Origin: Candidatus Zhuqueibacterota bacterium | Lineage (GTDB): Bacteria > Zhuqueibacterota > Zhuqueibacteria > Residuimicrobiales > Residuimicrobiaceae | NCBI GenBank assembly: GCA_016934435.1 | Contig: JAFGSU010000444.1 | Coordinates: 1 to 6,926 of the forward strand | Direction of reading: 5' to 3' | Length of the DNA stretch: 6,926 bases | Shown: positions 1 to 5,244 of the stretch, one piece after another | How positions within the stretch are numbered: position 1 is the first letter of the stretch | Layout: every line of letters begins with the position of its first letter | Position numbers and translations under genes: made by a program | Notes under the pieces: generated by a model | Seen by the model: only the letters and a program-made list of their open reading frames with translations | The model's database searches: none | What the model was told of the DNA's origin: nothing

Positions 1-99
1 GTGACACAGTCACTGCACTCCATATAACCGGCGGCGACACAGTCACTGCACTCCAAATAACCGGCCGTGACACAACCACAGCACGCCAAAGCGCTGCCC
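1..99. repeat. 33-bp tandem repeat, about three units, cut by window edge
   Basis: Three head-to-tail units lie at 1-33, 34-66 and 67-99. Units 1 and 2 differ at only three positions (unit offsets 2, 23 and 33). Unit 3 is diverged, with about 23 of 33 positions matching unit 2. The core is GACACAGTCACTGCACTCC followed by an AT-rich step and ACCGGC. The period is a multiple of three, so the array could be coding. The plus frame starting at base 3 stays open to a TAA at 150-152, reading as repeats of DTVTAL(H/Q)ITG. The minus frame in phase with the cytochrome gene is also open and cysteine-rich. Only the right end of the array is in the window, so neither reading can be chosen. Units abut without spacers, which excludes a CRISPR array. 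Confidence 0.85.
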
Positions 100-125
100 T
101 GAAAAAACCCACCGCACCATGCTTT

Positions 126-1625
126 TTATTCTCCGTCCATTTTCCTGAATAACCTCAACTTTTCCATCAACGCATACAACCGTTCGGAGGTCTGGTAGCG
201 ACCGTTGGCAAACACGCCATAGTCGCCGCCGCCGGCCATGGCGGATGCAAACCGGGTGGAATTGGTGTGAAACAGCCATATATCAGTCCAGATTCTCTCG
301 ACCGCCTCATCAAAAATATTCTTACCCTGCGGCAATCCCTGCGCATATCCGCGCGTCCAAAGATCGGTCAGAATTTTTGTGGCTTCAAGAGTGATGGCAT
401 TAGTCTGTTCAACCGTATGATCGAGCCGAATAAAGTGCGTATCCACCCAGGTCGAACCATGGCAGGTTTTACAGATCGATTTCATTTTTGTATTTCGTTC
501 TTGCTGTTCTTCGGCGCTGATGACAAATTTGGCCACCGGCTCGCCGGTTAATTCCGTTATCAGCGGCAGACCTTGTGAATTTTTTACTTCTCGCAGGTTC
601 GCCTTTTGCGGATGCGGGTGCGCATAAGGAACGCCGAACAGGCGCCAACTCAACCGGTCGCTGTACTGGTGTGTCCGCTCCGCTATCACCGTGTTATCCG
701 GCGACACGATGAGGCTGGCGTGACAGGTCGCACAGGTCGGGACGCTAAAATCCTCGCTGACAACCCAGGGGACGGCATCGAAGTTTGACGCCACCGAGGC
801 GGATTTGAACATGTTGCCGTGTTTGCTCACCTCGTACACCTTGAAAGCCGGCACATCCGGCCCTTTATGACACTCGGAGCAGGTGTAGGGTTTACGCGCT
901 GTTTCGATGGAAAAATCGTGCCGCGGATGGCAGGCGGTGCAGGCCCCCAGACTGCCGTCCGGATTGACCCGGCCAACGCCCTGATTGGGCCATCCCTCCA
1001 ACACCGGAAACGTCAGCTCGCCGAAATCGGTCTCCTTCGCCGCCAATCCCTTGACCAGAACCTTGCTTCCGTGGCAATAGAGGCACGATTCGTATTCGCT
1101 CAGGCTGTCGCGTTCTCCCATCACCAGAAATCCATTTGTATACTGGTAGGGATTGTTAATCGCTCTCATAAGGTCCGAGTAGACTGCATTCTCCACCAGA
1201 TTGCCATGAGCGTGCGCCATCAGGTTATCGGCATACTGTTCGGCTTCCACCGCATGGCAGGCGGCGCAATCGTTCGAGCTGACGACCACGTTGATGGTGT
1301 AGCCGTTATGCTCGAATGCATCCCGGTGTTGTGCCGTGTTCAAACCGTGACATTCATAGCAGCCGACTTTGACCGTCAGCAAATCGGCTTTGATATCATC
1401 AGAAGAAATGTGGCGTTCGAGCGCTTCTTTCTTCAGGGCATCCTGCGGTGTGATTTTACTGTGACGGCTTTCGTACCATGAGGCCACCAATCCGGGATGC
1501 AATTGCGCATGACAGGTTAGACATTCTTCGGATTCGACGCTGAGGTGCAGCTCCTGCGATCGTGAAGGATGGACGAATGTAAAAATGAGTATGAACAGGA
1601 TCGGGTAAAATCGTAGAGATTTCAT
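126..1625 (-). CDS. Octaheme c-type cytochrome of the hydroxylamine oxidoreductase (HAO) family, periplasmic
   Basis: The protein has 499 residues. Residues 1-23 look like a Sec signal peptide (MKSLRF, hydrophobic core, cleavage near PSRSQ), and there is no later membrane segment, so it should be periplasmic. Eight CxxCH heme sites are visible: CLTCH 35, CYECH 89, CAACH 120, CLYCH 181, CTACH 229, CSECH 249, CATCH 298 and CKTCH 385. The stretch GVGRVNPDGSLGACTACH (216-233), followed by RHDFS, CHKGPD and SKHGN, is typical of the HAO family. That family oxidises hydroxylamine or hydrazine, or in its reductive branch reduces nitrite or hydroxylamine. The Asp-His pair I expect after heme 6 reads Asp257-Val258 here. 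Tyr469 lies in the C-terminal region where oxidative HAOs carry their heme-crosslinking tyrosine. The direction of catalysis is therefore open. No partner cytochrome or quinol-oxidising subunit is in the window. An upstream GTG at 1697 keeps the frame open but would bury the signal peptide, so the ATG at 1625 is chosen. Confidence 0.92.
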   Translation of the reverse strand: MKSLRFYPILFILIFTFVHPSRSQELHLSVESEECLTCHAQLHPGLVASWYESRHSKITPQDALKKEALERHISSDDIKADLLTVKVGCYECHGLNTAQHRDAFEHNGYTINVVVSSNDCAACHAVEAEQYADNLMAHAHGNLVENAVYSDLMRAINNPYQYTNGFLVMGERDSLSEYESCLYCHGSKVLVKGLAAKETDFGELTFPVLEGWPNQGVGRVNPDGSLGACTACHPRHDFSIETARKPYTCSECHKGPDVPAFKVYEVSKHGNMFKSASVASNFDAVPWVVSEDFSVPTCATCHASLIVSPDNTVIAERTHQYSDRLSWRLFGVPYAHPHPQKANLREVKNSQGLPLITELTGEPVAKFVISAEEQQERNTKMKSICKTCHGSTWVDTHFIRLDHTVEQTNAITLEATKILTDLWTRGYAQGLPQGKNIFDEAVERIWTDIWLFHTNSTRFASAMAGGGDYGVFANGRYQTSERLYALMEKLRLFRKMDGE

Positions 1626-1632
1626 GGCAATT

Positions 1633-1639
1633 TCCTTCC
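1633..1639 (-). promoter_or_regulatory. Ribosome binding site of the HAO-family gene
   Basis: On the minus strand GGAAGGA sits 7-8 nt before the ATG at 1625. This purine-rich site, together with the signal peptide that begins right after the ATG, fixes the start and rules out the in-frame GTG at 1697. Confidence 0.7.
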
Positions 1640-1650
1640 ATTTTAGATTA

Positions 1651-1698
1651 CATCGACTGGGTGCCTGCAGGTTGATTCGGTAATCCTGCGGGGGCACA
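1651..1698 (-). repeat. Stem-loop repeat motif, copy A, in the leader of the HAO-family gene
   Basis: Read on the minus strand, GTGCC (1697-1693) pairs with GGCAC (1665-1661), and inside it GCAGG (1689-1685) pairs with CCTGC (1671-1667) around a 13-nt loop. The motif ends about 25 nt before the ATG at 1625. A diverged copy lies at 1935-1979 in the opposite orientation; the 27-nt 3' halves agree at about 21 positions. The two copies therefore form an inverted pair enclosing about 235 bp. This could be a dispersed repeat, the ends of a small non-autonomous element, or a shared structured leader. No target-site duplication is obvious. Confidence 0.6.
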
Positions 1699-1750
1699 CG
1701 ATCAGGTTGTTCAGATGGACAAGAGCGAATTAAGGATTCATGCTATTAAT

Positions 1751-1778
1751 CGTATAATAAAAAAATATTTGAATTCAA
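1751..1778 (-). promoter_or_regulatory. Possible sigma-70-like promoter for the HAO-family gene
   Basis: On the minus strand TTGAAT (1778-1773) is followed after 16 nt by TATACG (1756-1751), in a very AT-rich stretch about 125 nt upstream of the ATG. AT-rich DNA yields such matches by chance, and the promoter consensus of this organism is unknown. A shifted -10 (TATTAT, 1759-1754) is also possible. Transcription from here would include the stem-loop motif at 1651-1698 in the leader. Confidence 0.25.
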
Positions 1779-1898
1779 GCAAGGATTTATTGTAATCATC
1801 AAGATCGTTTGCAAATAAACGCCAGACGGCAGGCGAAATGCATCCCGGGTAAATTGGTGGCAGCTGGCAAGCATGGTACCGTTGAACAGAATGTCGAT

Positions 1899-1919
1899 GC
1901 AGATTCGGTGTTAATCTGC
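1899..1919. other. Hairpin in the divergent intergenic region
   Basis: GCAGATT (1899-1905) and AATCTGC (1913-1919) form a perfect 7-bp stem with a 7-nt loop, 16 nt before the second stem-loop motif. No T-tract follows on either strand, so it is not a typical terminator. The rest of the 1704-1934 stretch is AT-rich on its left side and shows no gene. Confidence 0.4.
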
Positions 1920-1934
1920 GAACTGCACTGAAAA

Positions 1935-1979
1935 TGTGCCACCCACAGAGTCAATTAACCTGGAGGCGCCGAATCGGTG
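1935..1979 (+). repeat. Stem-loop repeat motif, copy B, on the transglycosylase side
   Basis: This is the plus-strand copy of the motif at 1651-1698. It starts TGTGCC, contains AATTAACCTGGAGGCGCC and ends near TCGGTG. GTGCC (1936-1940) can pair with GGCGC (1965-1969); the A-to-G change relative to copy A keeps the stem through a T-G wobble. The inner stem is shorter than in copy A. A GTG-initiated frame across it reads MPPTESINLEAPNRW, which resembles the MPPQDYRINLQAPSR read from copy A, but this follows from the DNA repeat and is not evidence of a gene. The copy lies 341 nt before the ATG at 2320. Confidence 0.55.
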
Positions 1980-2205
1980 GTCGATCCCCTGCATCCTCTT
2001 TTTACTTGAATTTGATGATTTAGTTTTGTATCATTTACCAAGCATCGATGTGAGGCATTACCCGCCTAATATGCTGTATCCGGATACAAGCCCTTTGCAA
2101 GAATTTCCTCAACATCATGTCGCTATCGCGATTTTGCCTATTCATGCATCGGCGGGTGTGTTATTTTTTGGGGGGAACAGATGCGGTGAAATAATGGCAT
2201 AAAAT

Positions 2206-2257
2206 TTGATACATTTTATCAATGGCAATGCTCGTGCGGCACTCCGGGTGCCGCGAG
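2206..2257 (+). promoter_or_regulatory. Inverted repeat and strong hairpin upstream of the lytic transglycosylase gene
   Basis: Two elements lie side by side. TTGATA-CATTT-TATCAA (2206-2222) is a perfect 6-bp inverted repeat with a 5-nt spacer, the size of a simple operator half-site pair. Just after it, GCGGCAC (2236-2242) pairs with GTGCCGC (2248-2254), and CTC (2231-2233) with GAG (2255-2257), giving a GC-rich hairpin about 60 nt before the ATG at 2320. No T-tract follows the hairpin. It could be a leader structure or the end of a small upstream transcript. No convincing -35/-10 pair was found. Confidence 0.4.
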
Positions 2258-2319
2258 ATGTCTAAAACGTTAATTTACTTCTTCATACAGAAACCGGAAT
2301 TAACAGGAAGTGATGAAAG

Positions 2320-4329
2320 ATGCATAAAAAACGGATTACGTGTGGGGTGGTTTGGGTATTACTGTGTATCATAACGGGCAATCTCAAGGCGGAAGAATTG
2401 CTTTTTCCCTCGCCGCCGGCCGTACAGCGGCGGGTGAATTTTTGGGTCAAGGCTTTTACGCAATATAGCAAAAATCATATTATCTTGCATGACAGCGAAT
2501 ATCCACAGGTCATTTACGATGTGGTGGACTTGAACGGCAGCACGGTTTTTGAGTATTTCAACAAACGCGCCCGCTGGCAGAGAGTAAATAGCAGCCGCCA
2601 GGAGATCAGGTCGGTATTGCGCAAACTCGCAGCGCTCAAGGAGCCGGTTGACGTTGATCAGCTAAGCGTCCGCGAGCGTGAAGTGTATCTATTATGGGCG
2701 CATGTTTCAACTCCAGGAAAGTTTGTTGTGGCGCAAAGAAATCTTCACGCCCAGCAAGGTCTGCGGGGATTGTTTCAGACCGGCCTGGAACGCTCCGGTC
2801 GTTATCTGGATACCATGAAGGTAATTTTTCGCGAGCATGGTGTTCCGGAAGATCTGTGTTATCTCCCGCATGTGGAATCCGCCTTTAATTATCGCGCCTA
2901 CAGCAAGAGGGGCGCGGCCGGCATCTGGCAATTCACCCGTTCCACCGGACGCCTGTTCCTGAAGATCGATTACAGCATCGATGAGCGCTATGATCCCTAT
3001 CTGGCTACCGTAGCTGCTGCGCGACTGCTGCGCCATAATTACGAGGAACTGGATTCCTGGCCACTGGCTATCACCGCCTATAATCATGGCACCAACGGCA
3101 TGAAGCGCGCAAAAGAAAAGTTACGCACCGATGATCTCGGCAAAATAATCGAGGAATACGATGGCCGCGCTTTTGGCTTTGCATCCAAGAACTTTTATGC
3201 CGAATTCCTCGCCGCCGTTCACGTCGCCAGGAATCATGAAGCCTATTTCCCGGACCTGCAATTCGAGCAACCGATCAAGTATCAGGATTTTAAAGTGCCG
3301 AATTATGTCACCCTGGATGCATTGAGCAGAAAATTCGGCATCGACAAAAAAGTGCTGGCACAGCTGAATCCGGCTTTGCGCCATCCCATTCAAAAATCTA
3401 CACGACGCATTCCCAGAGGGTATGAACTGCGATTACCGGTTGCAGAAGGCATCGATTATGATGCACTGTATGCGCAAGTATCGGCCGCGGAGAAACACGA
3501 TGGACAGGTGGTGGACAAATACTACCGCGTCGAACCCGGCGATAATCTCAGCAGCATCGCACGCCGGTTCGGCACAACCGTGACGACCCTGGCCGAAATG
3601 AATAATATTTCCAATCCTCGCCTGCTGCGTGCCGGACAACTTTTGGAACTGCCCGAGTACTCGCGGCCGACCAGGCTGGCCGGCCGTACATCGGAAAAAG
3701 TGCAGGAAACCCTGGGAGGCGGTATTAAAACGACCACGCCCGTACCGGCGGCCCCACAACCGGCTGCGGTCGATACGGTTGTAAATCTTCTATCTCTGGC
3801 CCGGAACCACGCCGGCGACGATCAAACCCTCTATGGCCCTTTACCACCAATCACTTCGGCAAATTGGGATTTTGTCGTCGAGTTCGACGAACCCCTGCAG
3901 AGTGAGATCATCGTGCAGCCGGAAGAAACACTCGGTCATCTGGCCGAATGGCTCAACCTGCCGGCGCAAAGGCTGCGTAATGTAAACGGTTTATATTATG
4001 GTGAACCCCTGCAATTAGGCCAAAGATTAAGAGTCGATTTTTCTCGCGTCTCCGCAGCCGAATTTCATCGCCAGAGGTTGGAATTCCACCGCAGTTTGCA
4101 GGAAGACTTTTTCGGCAATTACCGCATCGACGGCACCACCGCTTATGCCATCAAATACGGGGACAGTATTTGGGATCTGTGCAATCGCGTGCTGGATGTG
4201 CCTTACTGGCTCCTGGTACGGTATAACAGAGAGATCGATTTTAGCCGACTGCAGCCGGGACAGCAGATTACCGTGCCGGTATTATCGCCGCTGCAGGAGA
4301 GCACCATCGTCAATCAGGAACCGGCATAG
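2320..4329 (+). CDS. Secreted lytic transglycosylase (GH23/SLT, MltD type) with LysM peptidoglycan-binding modules
   Basis: The protein has 669 residues. Residues 1-24 are a Sec signal peptide (MHKKR, hydrophobic stretch, cleavage near NLKA-EE). I see no good lipobox, so unlike E. coli MltD it is probably not a lipoprotein. The catalytic SLT domain spans about 160-270: LPHVESAFN with the predicted catalytic Glu186, then SKRGAAGIWQF (195-205) and ITAYNHGTNG (251-260). These are the signature blocks of enzymes that cleave MurNAc-GlcNAc bonds to give 1,6-anhydro-muropeptides in the periplasm. A clear LysM lies at about 401-445 (YYRVEPGDNLSSIARRFGTT to LLELP). LysM-like segments are also visible at about 326-373, 529-572 and 607-654. 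A Pro/Thr/Ala-rich linker (about 450-485) separates the modules. At 669 residues it is longer than the E. coli enzyme. AGGAAG at 2305-2310 lies 9 nt before the ATG. A competing ATG at 2313 stops after four codons. Confidence 0.93.
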   Translation: MHKKRITCGVVWVLLCIITGNLKAEELLFPSPPAVQRRVNFWVKAFTQYSKNHIILHDSEYPQVIYDVVDLNGSTVFEYFNKRARWQRVNSSRQEIRSVLRKLAALKEPVDVDQLSVREREVYLLWAHVSTPGKFVVAQRNLHAQQGLRGLFQTGLERSGRYLDTMKVIFREHGVPEDLCYLPHVESAFNYRAYSKRGAAGIWQFTRSTGRLFLKIDYSIDERYDPYLATVAAARLLRHNYEELDSWPLAITAYNHGTNGMKRAKEKLRTDDLGKIIEEYDGRAFGFASKNFYAEFLAAVHVARNHEAYFPDLQFEQPIKYQDFKVPNYVTLDALSRKFGIDKKVLAQLNPALRHPIQKSTRRIPRGYELRLPVAEGIDYDALYAQVSAAEKHDGQVVDKYYRVEPGDNLSSIARRFGTTVTTLAEMNNISNPRLLRAGQLLELPEYSRPTRLAGRTSEKVQETLGGGIKTTTPVPAAPQPAAVDTVVNLLSLARNHAGDDQTLYGPLPPITSANWDFVVEFDEPLQSEIIVQPEETLGHLAEWLNLPAQRLRNVNGLYYGEPLQLGQRLRVDFSRVSAAEFHRQRLEFHRSLQEDFFGNYRIDGTTAYAIKYGDSIWDLCNRVLDVPYWLLVRYNREIDFSRLQPGQQITVPVLSPLQESTIVNQEPA

Positions 4330-4353
4330 AGCAGGTAATTAATTTCTCTATCA

Positions 4354-4399
4354 ATATGCCATGGAGCGCGGCAGTCCCCGCCCCAAGGGCAATAAACCC
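4354..4399 (+). repeat. Direct repeat copy 1 (about 46 bp) downstream of the transglycosylase gene
   Basis: This segment starts ATATGCC and contains GGAGCGCGGCAGTCCCCGCC and AAGGGCAATAAAC. It recurs 98 bp downstream at 4452-4497 with about three substitutions. It begins 24 bp after the transglycosylase stop codon. The two copies, with the sequence between and after them, look like non-coding dispersed repeat material. Confidence 0.8.
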
Positions 4400-4410
4400 G
4401 TCGCCTCCCC

Positions 4411-4428
4411 TGTCACTGCGAGCGGAGG
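4411..4428 (+). repeat. Left arm of an inverted 'TGTCATTGCGAG'-type interspersed repeat
   Basis: TGTCACTGCGAGCGGAGG matches the reverse complement of 4560-4577 at 16 of 18 positions. The related string TGTCATTGCGAG...GAAGCAATC is, from general experience, a common intergenic palindromic repeat in many unrelated bacteria. GGGGATTGCTTCGCTCC at 4511-4527 is a further piece of the same pattern. Locally, CGCCTCC (4402-4408) can also pair with GGAGGCG (4424-4430). Confidence 0.6.
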
Positions 4429-4451
4429 CGCTGGGTAATCCATTCATGGCC

Positions 4452-4497
4452 ATATGCCGTGGAGCGCGGCAGTCCCCGCCCTAAGGGCAATAAACCG
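4452..4497 (+). repeat. Direct repeat copy 2 (about 46 bp)
   Basis: Second copy of the segment at 4354-4399, in the same orientation and with about three substitutions. Only 98 bp separate the starts of the two copies, so the intervening 'TGTCACTGCGAG' arm may have been duplicated or inserted together with them. Confidence 0.8.
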
Positions 4498-4559
4498 GTT
4501 CCCTTGTGGCGGGGATTGCTTCGCTCCAACGCAGTCCTGAAGAAAATGATAGTACCGTT

Positions 4560-4577
4560 CCTCCACTCGCAATGACA
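4560..4577 (-). repeat. Right arm of the inverted 'TGTCATTGCGAG'-type repeat
   Basis: CCTCCACTCGCAATGACA is the inverted partner of 4411-4428. A T6 tract (4581-4586) follows just downstream on the plus strand. The arms are too far apart (about 130 bp between them) for an ordinary terminator. Confidence 0.55.
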
Positions 4578-4591
4578 ATCTTTTTTCGATT

Positions 4592-4737
4592 GCGCCGGAG
4601 ATTGCTCCGGCGCGGGAGCTGGGGAGGGACATCCGTCCCAGCAGGTTCAACTGCAGCCATGCGATTCCGCTCGACCCGGCGGATTGCGGGATGCAAATCC
4701 CGTATCAGCATGGCGTCCGGCAGGCATCTGCCGGACG
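4592..4737. other. Cluster of four tight tetraloop hairpins
   Basis: Four perfect stems, each closed by a 4-nt loop, lie in about 146 bp. They are GCGCCGGAG/CTCCGGCGC (4592-4613, 9 bp, loop ATTG), GGGAC/GTCCC (4626-4639, 5 bp, loop ATCC), CGGGAT/ATCCCG (4687-4702, 6 bp, loop GCAA) and CGTCCGGCAG/CTGCCGGACG (4714-4737, 10 bp, loop GCAT). None is followed by a T-tract on either strand. Open frames across the block are short, on several strands, and look like repeat translations. The block could be REP-like repeat material or a structured RNA. Confidence 0.6.
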
Positions 4738-5244
4738 ATCAATGAGACTGATCCTATCGTCTATATCAACCATACTAATTTCTTTTCCTATAATGTAACA
4801 AAATACATCAACACCATGCGTTTTATCCATGGGGATGAAATGAAAATAAAACAGGAATTTTTATCAGCTATGGTAAATTTAATACAACCTGTTTGATTTT
4901 TGACGTAGATTTATTACATTTCAATATAAAAGGTTTTAATCCCAAAAAAATATATCGTCCTTTATGGGGCTTGTTTTAACCGATATGGTCTCCTAAAAAT
5001 ATTGGGTTCCTTCGGGACTTTTGCTTTTTTACAGATTTTTGCAATGTCTCGCAAGCAAAGGTCATTCAGAGGCTATTATTTCCCGAAATGGCAGAGTTGT
5101 ACGCTTATAGCTAAATCGAGCGATTCATCACATTCTCTGAAGCTGGCAGCAATTTTAACGTAGATCAGTGAGAACAAATTGCCCAATTCAGGTTATGAGC
5201 ATAATCGAAATAGACAGCGATGTATCAAAGCGATTGGAGACGGG
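4738..5244. other. AT-rich intergenic stretch with no convincing gene
   Basis: About 500 bp of AT-rich sequence leads up to the protease gene. A TATAAT string lies at 4789-4794 without a good -35. An 18-codon frame (4840-4896, starting MKIKQEFL) has GGGG five bases upstream, but it is too short to support. AAACAGG (4849-4855) can pair with CCTGTTT (4888-4894), followed by GATTTTT; the 32-nt loop makes it a poor terminator. I see nothing else in 4910-5230. Confidence 0.5.
5236..5240 (+). promoter_or_regulatory. Ribosome binding site that sets the start of the CPBP protease gene
   Basis: GGAGA lies 4 nt before the ATG at 5245. The same frame is open upstream to a TTG at 5179, but that start has no purine-rich site, and the extra 22 residues are hydrophilic and unlike the N-terminus of this family. 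Confidence 0.55.

Noticed and set aside
1..99. CRISPR array at the left edge
   Set aside because: The 33-bp units are contiguous with no variable spacers between them.
819..1481. 220-residue frame antisense to the cytochrome gene
   Set aside because: It mirrors the heme-binding coding strand; the minus-strand protein with eight CxxCH motifs explains the region fully.
1626..1697. Longer start (GTG at 1697) for the cytochrome gene
   Set aside because: The extension lacks a ribosome binding site, overlaps the stem-loop repeat, and would place 24 hydrophilic residues before a clear signal peptide.
1936..2202. 88-residue plus-strand frame in the divergent intergenic region
   Set aside because: It has a GTG start, no ribosome binding site and no recognisable domain; its N-terminal resemblance to the frame read from 1697 comes from the repeated DNA motif.
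4592..4613. Rho-independent terminator at the 9-bp hairpin
   Set aside because: The T6 tract lies before the stem on the plus strand, and on the minus strand the stem is followed by A residues, so neither orientation fits.
4444..4745. Overlapping short frames on both strands in the repeat block
   Set aside because: They are translations of dispersed repeat DNA, present on both strands, with no ribosome binding site or domain.
4840..4896. 18-residue small peptide MKIKQEFL...
   Set aside because: Only a G run upstream and no conservation evidence; too short to support from one sequence.
5179..5244. TTG start giving 22 extra residues on the CPBP protease
   Set aside because: No ribosome binding site and a hydrophilic extension; the ATG at 5245 follows GGAGA.
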